From Paratinospora sagittata (Eukaryota; Streptophyta; Magnoliopsida; Ranunculales; Menispermaceae): DNA of 64,000 nt. The stretch spans positions 23,666,987-23,730,986 of the forward strand of contig CM069612.1 in assembly GCA_035771175.1 (NCBI GenBank). The letters are read 5' to 3'. The stretch's first letter is position 1. Each line of letters begins with the position of its first letter. Positions 1 through 9,605 of this stretch are shown here, piece after piece. The position numbers and the translations under genes were made by a program. The notes beneath the pieces were generated by a model that did not search any database, was not told the origin of the DNA, and worked only from the letters and a program-made list of their open reading frames with translations.

Positions 1-54
1 CCGTGATCTGATCTAGTACTTTTGTGTGATTTAGATATATTTAAGGAAGGAGTT

Positions 55-1722
55 ATGGCGGTAGCACATGAAGAGAAGAAGAAATCGGGGGATGCTTTAG
101 ATGATTTGCCCATCTTGAGTGCTGACAATTTGCAGAATAACATGAAAATAATCTACTACAGGTTTGGTTTCATAGCTTACATGTTTGATTTGCTGTTTAT
201 GCTGTCTTTTATTGTTGTGAATTGTAAATGTTGATCATGGAACTAGTGTTAATTTGACTCGACTTATATGATTGGTTTCAAGATGTAATTCAATAAACTT
301 AATAATAAGGCCATTATGTATGTTTCTTTTTCAGAAAGTTGGTCAATGAAGAACATCATATGTGTTGACTAGGGCAAACTTGAGTTTGAGACGGATGTGC
401 TGAAACATTGCACTTGAATAGAAGCAAAACTATAATGTCAAAAGCTTATGTGTGACTTTCAAAAGACACATTTAAAATGATCTAGTAGATGATACTTGGT
501 CTCATAAATGCTTTAAAGCTGATTTTAATTGTATAACGTTTTGTTATGTTGATTTGCTATAACAATGCTTTAAAGCTGATTTTAATCATATAACGTTTTG
601 TTATGTTGATTTGCTATAGCACTTCTAATGGTTATAGAAGGGAAATCTCACTCTTCTCTTCCATCTTTTCTTTTCTTTTCTTAATTTACATTGTCAAAAC
701 CTGAAAAGACTTATCTTATCTATAATTTTATATATATTTTTTCTTTCAAAAAGATAAAAAGGAATCATTGTTCAAGCTAGCAAAAAATGAGACATTTTAA
801 TTACCATTATAACATCATTATCATTTATTTATTTATTTATTGATGGATAAGTGGTGGGTTTGAATCCTTGACGTCAAAGCTTGCGTATTGTATGTCAAAC
901 TGTTAAGCCATCTCCATAATATCTTTATTACTTCAGTATATGACTCAATATACACAACTCAAATAAACTCAACAAAGTCTTTCCCAACTACATAAGGTTG
1001 GCTACATGAATCCACTTTCCTTTATCTACTATCAAAGGCTGATTCTATCATTATATTACAAATAGTTATATATTTCTTAATAATTTATTTTCATATGTTA
1101 TTAATTTTTCCTCTTTCTTTATCGTTATTATTAATTGTTAATAACTCTCTGTCATTTGATCCTCAATTGGGTTACTCCTACTATTTCTCAAATGTGTTCA
1201 TTATTTTATCGGTTAATGTTTTATCGTATATTATCTTAACATTCACATTGTTGTCGCACTTAATTTATTCAAATGTTGTTTCTTTACTCCACAATATTCT
1301 ACTATTTAATTATCAGTCGTTTTTTCATCTTTTTGATAGATGCATCGATCATTCATTATTCTCGAAGCACCCATCAACTTGGTTTAATTTTGTGGCTGAC
1401 ATTATCTATTATTTCTCCTCTTGATGAATAATTGAGTCTAATTACTACTTGGTATGCACTCTCTCTCCATCGGTATTTTTGCTTCCACTAAAACAGTGTT
1501 GTCAAGGCCTCGCCTAGGCCCTTTTGGGGGAGAACCGCCTAGGCTATTTGCTAGGTAGTCAGAGGGGGGTCTAAGAATTTTCAAAGAGTTTAAGATGTTC
1601 ATGGATGAAGATAAAACTATAAGGGCTTATCTGTAAATATGTTTTTATTTAATATAAAAGGATTTGAATGGGAAACCCTCGAGCCCTAACCCATCGCTGT
1701 GTTGTCCGATAGTTCTCCGGCA

Positions 1723-1761
<39 letters not shown>

Positions 1762-3286
1762 ATGTACATGTGTATGCATATGTATATATATAGAAAGAGA
1801 GAGGGACCTATAAATAAATAAATAAATTCTCTAGGGGCCTCTAACTAAATATTTTATATGTGGCCTAAGCGCCGCCAAGTAATCTTGAATTTCTCTTCGA
1901 TCATCTTGTTCAACATTACCTCCTGATTTTAGTTTCGTCAATTAACATAATATCATTAGTTTACCTTTTGGCTGGTCATCTATAATTGTTAAAATAGCCT
2001 AATTTTATCAATACATATGAGTACTAATACTGTTTGAATGTTTCTTTTTTCTATTCTGGATTTTCATTAAGAGTAATCAAGTGTTTTTAGTTATTTACTT
2101 CAAATTGAGAATCTATATGCACTTTTCTGCTATTATGTACGATGTAGTTTTATCTTAGTAGTCCTTTTTTTCTATCTCTTCTGTTTCTTGCCTTATCTCT
2201 TCTAACATTTTTTATTATTAACATGAATATTGAATACTTAAGAAGCTTCTTTGTTAATTTATGCAGCCGCACCTTCTTGTCCATCATTGGTGGAGTCATT
2301 GCTGGCATTTTGGGACTTACTGGTTTGAATGGATTTATCTGTTATTTCCTTATAATGGCAATTGCTTCTCTGGGACTTTTGGCCAAGGCAAACTTTTCCG
2401 TCAATACATACTTTAGTGGCTGGAGTCAAATCTTACTTGATGGCTTTCTAAGTGGGCTAATGGTATGGTCTTCCTACTATCTCTTAAATCTTTCAAGTCC
2501 TTGTTCATTTCTTCCATGCCATGTAAATAAGGGCTTGCTGTCCAATATATGTAATTAATGGTATTGTGATCATATTCATAGGTTAGTTTCCTACTGGTAC
2601 TACCTAGTCAATTATACTTAGTTGGCTCAGCTGGTTAATCCAAAAGAATAGTTTTCATGAGATGGTTATAAATTTTTTGTTTAATATGTAGACATGCTAG
2701 TAATTGCCCTGCATATTGCACTTGAGAGTTCAATCTGTGCATCATCTGGCTGAGCTCATTTTGCATCTACTAAAATTTGAGTTTTCAACTGTATGAAGTT
2801 AAGTTGCATTACTGTACTCTTATATTTGACAGCTTTCATATTGGAAAGATCCTGCTAACATGCTTGTAAACTGTATGAAGTTACCCTTGTAAACTGCTCA
2901 CATGCTTCTGATTATAAAATATCCTTCTAACATTTATTTTGCATCTTTGCAGTCTTTCGTGCTATTCTGGACGTATCCTTCCCATTGTTTGAGTTTCAGA
3001 TTTTTCAAAATATCAACAAGCATATGAATAATACAAACTTGATTTTAAAAAATAAGTTCTTATTTTGGCTGTTGCTTCTCGTGTTGTTGAATTTGCTTCA
3101 TCAGGCAACATTTGAGTTACCTGATGAAGCATGTTACATTGTGAGAGGCAGTTGTACCATTGTATTTGTCATGAAAACGGTCGACTAGATTCATACTTGA
3201 AGTTCTAGCGTTTCTTGAGTGTCATCTTTATTTTTTTGCCTTGACACTACCAAAGATTTGCATATGACATTGTGCATATATTTTGA
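55..3286 (+). CDS. EMC6: ER membrane protein complex subunit 6 (EMC6)
   Basis: Subunit of the ER membrane protein complex, which inserts transmembrane segments of client proteins into the ER membrane. Coding exons 55-161, 2267-2462, 2953-2972 and 3256-3286 join in phase to 117 residues, close to the usual plant EMC6 length. The soluble N-terminus contains ILSADNLQNNMK, a conserved EMC6 stretch. Exon 2 carries the first two hydrophobic segments around SIIGGVIAG and the LLDGF motif. Exons 3 and 4 complete the third segment and the short tail ending DIVHIF. Exon 3 is only 20 nt. If its donor at 2973 is not used, the frame runs to a TGA at 3025-3027 and the tail is lost. Intron 1 is about 2.1 kb and holds repeats. 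Only 54 bases lie upstream, so the promoter is outside the window. Identity is confident; the exon 3/4 junction rests on protein conservation. Confidence 0.9.
507..620. repeat. 57-bp tandem duplication in EMC6 intron 1
   Basis: Two adjacent copies (507-563 and 564-620) begin AATGCTTTAAAGCTG and differ at only a few bases. This is a simple local duplication within the intron with no coding content. Confidence 0.85.
955..1440 (-). mobile_element. RTE-type LINE 3' fragment, reverse orientation
   Basis: The stretch with CCCAACTACATAAGGTTGGC near 985 resembles the region near 27870. Both look like the reverse complement of the LINE tail near 49375, which has CTGGGAAAAGGCTTTG. The remainder is degraded and AT-rich; an open frame here (1095-1424) has no recognisable protein. 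The outer limits are approximate. Confidence 0.45.
1494..1900. repeat. Dispersed 'GTTGTCAAGGCCTCGCC' type repeat with AT microsatellite
   Basis: The block begins CAGTGTTGTCAAGGC, is rich in CCTAGGC-like words, includes a TA run at about 1726-1753 and ends near GGCCTAAGCGCCGCC. Such sequences are common in plant introns. I could not define termini or a target-site duplication. Confidence 0.35.
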
Positions 3287-4747
3287 TGGAGCTTCTACGA
3301 AAAAAAGGCGATGACCCCAGGCATTGCTGCTTCATATTTTACTGCACCTCAGCAATCCATCAGAGTGGGAAGGAGGGTTAAGGATGACTTGGTGTCTAAT
3401 TCTTCGTTCTATATTTTGTATTATTTACTTCTTCTAGTTTTGTTATTCGGCTATTTTTATTGAGAAAACTGAACTTAGTAGCCACACTAACACTACTTTT
3501 AGAGCAGAATTTGTGCTTCAGAAAACAATCTTCATGGTTAATTACAAGTTTGTTTTGTATTTTTTTTTTGGGATATATCTGATGAGAGAAATATAACTCA
3601 TGTTTCTTTTAAAATACCAATTCTTGGTTGATTGAGCAATGAAGGAATGGATTTACAAGAATGTGGCAAGATGATGATGAAGAGGTTACTTTCCAATGAT
3701 ATTGATTGAAAAAAGTTAATGTGCTGTTCTGGGTCTTCATGAACAAGTTATCAACTGCTAGAAAAAATGGTAGAAAAGGTTTCAACACTTTCAAGAATGA
3801 TCTATGATTTGGTTGTTTTTACTGTGGTATCTGAATGGCTGCTATTTCATCTTTGATTACCTAAATATATGTTGTGGATTAATTAGCTGTAACTAGTAAT
3901 TATATATTTTGATGTTGCTTTGCAGTTGAGCATTGTAGGGTAAAGCTAATTTAGTCTTCTTAAAATATAAAGATGAGAATAAACTGGAAATGAATATTGG
4001 AGTTGGTCATCTGACACCTTTACTTTCATCTAACAAAAAAAATAATGTTAAAAACCTCTTTTAAAATATAAGATTTAATATTAAGAATTTTGCTTTGTGG
4101 GAACTTTTAACTATTTTACTTTCTTTTCACCAAAAAACAAAAAACAAAAAAAATTTATTTTACTTTGGGTAATTTTAAATGTACCCATCAAAAATATTTG
4201 GTATTTGGTGTTTGGTGTACTCACTTGTTATGTATTGTTGTTAAAAATATATAACATATGTGGGTACAGTGAGTATTTTTTATGAATATATTTAATTTTT
4301 TTTTCTTCTTTTTATTTAATTTGATTTAATTTACATCATTTTATTGAAGTACAGTGAGTATCTACATAATCTTAAGGTCATTCTTATATTAAAGTTTCAG
4401 GTTCGATTTCTTTGGATGAGTTCTTCTCTATTTAAAAGTTGAAGGCCCGGGTTTGATTGTTAAAAGACATCACAGATCGTTCCAGACCGGCCGACCGTGA
4501 GCTAATCTGGCGCGCGTTACAACAAGGCGATAGGAAGCTGTTGTAATAACACCCCGCCAACCATCTCATTCTCTATCCAAAATACCCACAGAACCATTAA
4601 AAAAATAAAAATAAAAAAAAGCCCAATGATCTCTACCAATCATCGTTTTCATCTTATAATTCCCATACCCTAAATAATCAATCTCTTTTTCATTCATTCA
4701 TGATCAATCCATAATTCCCCATGTTTTGATTAAAAAAAAAAAAAAAA
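3287..4747. other. Intergenic, EMC6 3' region and FBPase upstream region
   Basis: Holds the EMC6 3' UTR, AT-rich spacer with no supported gene, and the promoter and 5' UTR of the downstream FBPase. A homopolymer A run (about 4731-4747) directly precedes the FBPase ATG. Short open frames here have no plant-protein character. Confidence 0.6.
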
Positions 4748-7403
4748 ATGCAACAATTATCCACTCTGCTCTTGAATCCAAACTTGAATTTTCCACCAAA
4801 AAACCTTCCTCTTCTTCATCTTCTTCCTCCAATATCTAAGCGAATTCCCACTCCTAATCTCTCTTTCCCTTCTCCTAGAATGGCTTCTTCGACAACACTA
4901 CAAATTGCTTCTTCTTCTTCTTCGAGTAATACTACTACTACTACTACTGCTACTACTACTACTAATACTAATACTACTACAGGTGTGTTTCAAACGTTAA
5001 TGGATTATGTGGGGAAGGAAGGAGAGGATGTGGGCGATGATTTGGTGGTGCTGATTGCGCATTTGCAGTATGCTTTCAAGAGAATTGCAGCTCTTGTTGC
5101 TTCCCCTTACAATTCGGTGATTGGGAAGCAGATTGGTGAGGTTGGAGGATTAATACGTGAAGAAGATAGAGATGTTCAAAAGCCTTTGGATGTTGTCTCG
5201 GTACTACTACTGTTTACTTCCTACTTGTCTTTGAATTTACACGGAGGTACAAGGATCGATCTATCGATTGTTTCGTTCGTTCGTTAGTTTTTGAGAAATG
5301 TTGAATGCCCAGTTGGTGGTCTTGTGCAATTCTTCAAGTTTTTTTAGTGAATTGTGATTTTGAATTGGGTGGAGAATTTTTTAGGGTTTTTTTAGCAGCT
5401 AGAAGGTGACATTTTTAATTTAGATGTTTCTGTTCATATTTTTTGGGGCTACAAAATTGTTCTACAAATATAGTTATCTAGGTTAATGATAAGCAAGATA
5501 TGCTATAGCTTTTGATATCGGTGTTTGCTAATACGGTATCAGAGCGTTGGTTTTGTAAGAGGGTATTAGGTTTAAGCTTTGTTGTTGACATTTCAGCTAT
5601 AGATTTTGGGTTCAATTGTTTCTAACACTCTAGTCCTTGTGAGAAATTACAGTTAAAAGAAGACATTTTAATTTTCTCTTGACAAATAAATATCTTGGAT
5701 TTTGTATTATTTTTACCTCGACCAGGTTGATTTTTTTTTTTATTATGATAGAGAAATGCCAGAGTGAGGTATGGCTCAATGTGATTATGTTACTAGATGA
5801 TGTGGGCTCATTGGCAGTAGTTTGATGCTCCTGAGAATGACCTAGGTCTTGTGTTAAGCAAATTATGAATGAAAAGATTATATGTCCTAGAAAAAAAAGA
5901 AAATTTATATGTTTCTGACTCATTAAAATTTCTTGTTATGTAGAACGAGATCATTTTATCAACTCTCCGTAAATCTGGGAAAGTTGCTGTGATGGCCTCT
6001 GAAGAAGATGATGTTCCAGTTCACATAAATGATGATGGACCATTCGTAGTAGTCACTGATCCTCTTGATGGTTCCCGCAATATCGATGCTTCCATTCCCA
6101 CCGGAACGATATTTGGTGTATATAATCGACTTGTGGAATTAGACCGTCTGCCACTACATGAGAAGGTTCAACTTAATTCGCTCCAGAGTGGAACCAGGCT
6201 TGTTGCTGCCGGCTATGTTCTTTATTCATCTGCCACCATATTCTGCGCTAGCTTCGGCTCAGGAACACATGCATTCACTCTCGATCATACAACTGGGGAC
6301 TTTGTTCTCACACATCCAAGCATAAAAATTCCATCTCGAGGTATACTTTTTTCTTTTTTCGATTCCTTTCCTCTTTTATTTTCCCTCTAATAACCACCAT
6401 TAACACAGATGATTGATATGTAGGATAGTAAATAATAGTTTTTTCGCAATCTTAAATATTAATTAACCATTCCATTCCACTCTTGAAGCCTCCTGGTTCA
6501 TGAACCAATTCCTTTCTTGTTTTCTTCTCATTCTCCAACTGTTATATTACCTTGCTGCCCTTTAAGACATTGCAGCATAGAGTGAACTGCCTTCCTTAAT
6601 TTTGTATAATTGGCAAACCATTATTTAAATTCAACTCATTTGTTGTCAGAATTGTGAATCAGAATTGAATCATTTCAAGGCTTGATGAATTGAACCAAGA
6701 TTTGGATCGGTGAAGCGTAAAACTCATAATACCAATGAGAATCATACATTTTTACATATTAAATACTCATATAGTTATAAGACATTGGTGTTTTTTTGCT
6801 AATTAACAATGCGGGCCAATTCACTACGATTCAGCTAGCGATTTAGTGCGATTCACTTGTATGATTAACCAACAACTTGGATGAATTCACTTACTGTTAG
6901 AAACGATTCATGAATTCAATTCAAATAATTTTGGGGCGAGTCATCTCGACTCTGACAACTATGATTGTAAGTTTTTGTAACCTCCAAATTTTGATGTTTC
7001 AGGGCAAATCTACTCTGTAAATGATGCAAGGTATTTCGACTGGCCCGAAGGATTAAGGCGCTATATTGACACTGTCAGACAAGGCAAAGGAAGATACCCT
7101 AAGAAGTATTCGGCTAGATACATTTGCTCGCTTGTAGCCGATTTCCATCGCACGTTGATGTATGGCGGGGTGGCCATGAACCCGAGGAACCATCTTCGGC
7201 TAGTTTACGAGGCAAATCCTCTTAGTTTCCTTGTTGAGCAAGCTGGGGGCAAAGGATCTGATGGCAAGAATAGGATTCTTTCAATGCAACCTGTGAGGCT
7301 GCATCAAAGGCTTCCTCTGTTCTTGGGTAGTCCAGAGGACATTGAAGAGCTAGAAAGCTATGGAGATGTTCAGCAGAAAATAAATCCTGGATATGAAGTG
7401 TGA
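4748..7403 (+). CDS. CFBP2: Fructose-1,6-bisphosphatase, chloroplastic, redox-insensitive type (cpFBP2)
   Basis: Hydrolyses fructose 1,6-bisphosphate to fructose 6-phosphate plus phosphate in the plastid. Exons 4748-5200, 5944-6340 and 7003-7403 join in phase to 416 residues. The first 80 or so residues are rich in Ser, Thr, Pro and Asn, fit a transit peptide, and contain a Thr run encoded by ACT repeats; Met45 is an alternative start. Residues 190-195 are the metal-binding DPLDGS motif, and NPRNHLRLVYEANPLS near the C-terminus matches the FBPase active-site signature. In the Calvin-cycle isoform a cysteine-bearing loop follows the GSIFGIY-like stretch. Here GTIFGVYNRLVELDRL has no such insert and no cysteines, so thioredoxin control is unlikely (inference from known isoforms). 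No frameshift is seen. Confidence 0.9.
4928..4982 (+). repeat. Coding ACT trinucleotide microsatellite
   Basis: Imperfect ACT/AAT repeats encode a Thr/Asn run in the FBPase leader region. The tract lies outside the catalytic fold and can vary in length without a frameshift. Confidence 0.9.
6642..6959. mobile_element. Small inverted-repeat element (MITE-like) in FBPase intron 2
   Basis: The left end reads GTTGTCAGAATTG and the right end reads TCTGACAAC, giving terminal inverted repeats of about 10 bases with further decayed similarity (GAATC-rich) inwards. The interior is AT-rich and non-coding. I found no convincing target-site duplication, so the superfamily is not assigned. Confidence 0.5.
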
Positions 7404-7928
7404 TGCTTCTTGCTTGTAACTGATTCCTGTTAATATTTTCAAAAAGGAGAAACCATTGTTCTTTTGTTTTATAGTTTTTTGTGGATAATGTGATTTGTTT
7501 TAAACAGAAGTAGCAGCATCAAATATCAATCACTGACTTTGATATATTTCTAGATTCCTTTTTTTTTTGTTTTTTTCCTCATTTTAAATGCACATTTCTT
7601 GGTAAGTTAATTTAATTTTCTTTGATGAATTGGTTTTAATAGTGTGTATATTCAAATCTTTTACTCTCTTACGATAATTAGTTCGTATAATCTTCATTTA
7701 AATTTTTTATATCATTTGTCGTTATGTTAGTCTTGTTAGTCTTATTGAGTAACAAGCAACCGACATTGAGCTGGTCCGCTGACTCGGAGCTCCGTCATTG
7801 TTCTCCGTTATGGATAAACCCTCTCTTTATTCAATTAATAAGCCACCAGCACATACAAGAATATTATCTACGACGTTCTCTAAATGCCACGTCACCACGA
7901 CAATTTCAATCTTGCCGTACACTATCAG

Positions 7929-7938
7929 CCACGTGACA
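7929..7938 (+). promoter_or_regulatory. G-box / ABRE-like element
   Basis: CCACGTGACA has the CACGTG core at 7930-7935, about 300 bp upstream of the AILP1-like start codon. Such elements bind bZIP or bHLH factors and are common in stress- and ABA-responsive plant promoters. Function here is inferred only from position. Confidence 0.45.
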
Positions 7939-8087
7939 TCCCTAAGCAAAGTATAGATTGAAAAAATAGAAGTAATGAGTCAAACGGATAAAAACCTGAC
8001 ATCGGTAACCGAGCAAACTTATCCTTACATCCAAAACCCCCGTTTCTGAACTTTAATGGATAACGACGCCACTTCACGCCACCTTCA

Positions 8088-8094
8088 TATATAA
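8088..8094 (+). promoter_or_regulatory. Candidate TATA box of the AILP1-like gene
   Basis: TATATAA lies about 147 bp before the ATG and just before the CT/TA repeat tract, a sensible distance for a transcription start near 8120. The AT richness of the area lowers certainty. Confidence 0.4.
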
Positions 8095-8098
8095 TTTC

Positions 8099-8099
8099 T

Positions 8100-8148
<49 letters not shown>
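8099..8148 (+). repeat. Compound (CT)n(TA)n microsatellite in the 5' leader
   Basis: About eleven or twelve CT units followed by about thirteen TA units lie between the TATA-like element and the ATG at 8235. CT tracts of this kind are common in plant 5' UTRs. Confidence 0.9.
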
Positions 8149-8153
<5 letters not shown>

Positions 8154-8234
8154 TATGTTTTTTACACCCATCAAGCACATACGTATTGTCTCTAATCTCT
8201 GTGTTCTCTTGTGAAGAAGAAGAAGAAGAAGAAG

Positions 8235-9320
8235 ATGTTGGCGATATTTCACAAATCAATCGCTCATGCTCCTCACGAGCTAAGCAGCCCATCTAATGGA
8301 TCCAAGAACCCTAAGCAACCAGAAGAAATCATGAACCATTTCCTCTCTTCTCATCGTAACAACAATGCCGCTTTCTCCATGAACATTTCCAACGCCGCCG
8401 CTCTCGCTTACGCTCGCCCAGATCAACCCTACTCTATTCACCAGAGGTACGTACATATAATAACAAGATCGTTAACAATGTTTGCGAAATTCTTACTTGC
8501 TATTCTTGAGTTTTTTTTAAAGGTTTTTGGATTCTTGGAGTGATTGATTTGATTGATGCTGATGATGATGATGTTGCAGGTTGTTCGGTGTTACGGACGA
8601 GATCTACTGTCTCTTCTTGGGGAGCTTGAACAATCTGTGCACATTGAACAGGCAATACGGACTCTCGAAGGGGACTAACGAGGCGCTGTTCGTGATCGAA
8701 GCGTATCGGACGCTTCGCGATCGCGGTCCCTACCCCGCGGATCAAGTGGTGAAGGAGCTCGATGGTAGCTTCGGCTTCATCATCTATGATAACAAGTCCA
8801 GATCCGTCTTCGCTGCTTTGGTACGTTCTCGATCGATCGATCAATCAATCCATCAAAATTGATCAAAATCAGTTTTTGATTGATTGTTAAAATTAAATTG
8901 GAGCGACTTTGTGCAGGGGATGAATGGATCGGTGAAGTTGTATTGGGGGATTGCAGCGGATGGCTCGTTGGTAATTTCCGACGATTTGGAGGTTATAAAA
9001 GGAAGTTGCGCTAAATCCTTCGCACCTTTCCCCACTGGTACGTGAAAAATACGTATTAATACATTACCTCGATCGCATACTGCAAAGAGCTGTTTAACAA
9101 AACTTACCAAATTTTGATTGATGTTGCAGGATGTATTTTCCATAGCAAGGGAGGAGTGATGAGCTTCGAGCATCCAGTGAACAAGATCAAAGCGATGCCG
9201 AGGATAGACAGCGAAGGGATGATGTGTGGTGCGGACTTCAAGGTTGATGTTCAGTCCAGGATCACTAGCATGCCACGTGTCGGCAGTGAAGCCAATTGGA
9301 ATGTATGGGGGTCTCATTAG
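8235..9320 (+). CDS. AILP1: Aluminium-induced protein with YGL and LRDR motifs (stem-specific TSJT1-like)
   Basis: Four exons (8235-8446, 8580-8820, 8917-9037, 9130-9320) join in phase to 254 residues, the usual length of this plant family. The two naming motifs are present: YGL at residues 97-99 and LRDR at 116-119. The fold is related to class II glutamine amidotransferases (Ntn-hydrolase type), but the N-terminus is MLAIF, so the Cys2 nucleophile of true amidotransferases is absent. The in-frame GAAGAA-rich stretch before the ATG has no earlier ATG, which fixes the start. Members are induced by aluminium, auxin, dark or sugar starvation in several plants, but the biochemical role is not established. 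The upstream G-box fits stress regulation. It is convergent with BRX1. Confidence 0.9.
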
Positions 9321-9605
9321 CTTGAAATTTTTTTTTACAGTAATGTAACAACTACTGGGTAGCTGCCCTTGATGTGTTTGTTTTGTTTCTGAGAGAGTAA
9401 ATATTAATGAAAAAATAAAAGGGATTTTCTCATAATATGTTTTTTGTCCCAAGATCCATGCATTAATTATAAGGCAAGAAAACACACCAAAAATCTGCCT
9501 AATATTTGATCTTGTTTGTATACAGAAAAGAGTAATTAATCATTTGGGAGCAAACAGAAATGTATTATATAGGCTTTAAAAAGGTTGATGGAATTAGTAG
9601 TAGAG
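9321..9605. other. Convergent 3' UTR region between AILP1-like and BRX1
   Basis: Only 285 bp separate the two stop codons. An AATGAAAAAATAAA stretch near 9405-9420 is a plausible polyadenylation region for the plus-strand gene. The two transcripts may overlap at their 3' ends. No other gene is seen. Confidence 0.55.

Larger units (their letters stand above)
7404..8234. other. Intergenic: FBPase 3' UTR and promoter of the AILP1-like gene
   Basis: No gene is supported here. The right half holds the promoter and 5' leader of the downstream gene: a G-box, a TATA-like element and CT then TA microsatellites. Confidence 0.7.

Noticed and set aside
1095..1424. 109-codon hydrophobic open frame in EMC6 intron 1
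   Set aside because: The hydrophobicity comes from T-rich sequence. It lies in probable reverse-oriented LINE text and has no known domain.
8853..9485. 210-codon minus-strand open frame
   Set aside because: It overlaps exons and introns of the AILP1-like gene on the other strand and has no recognisable protein character.
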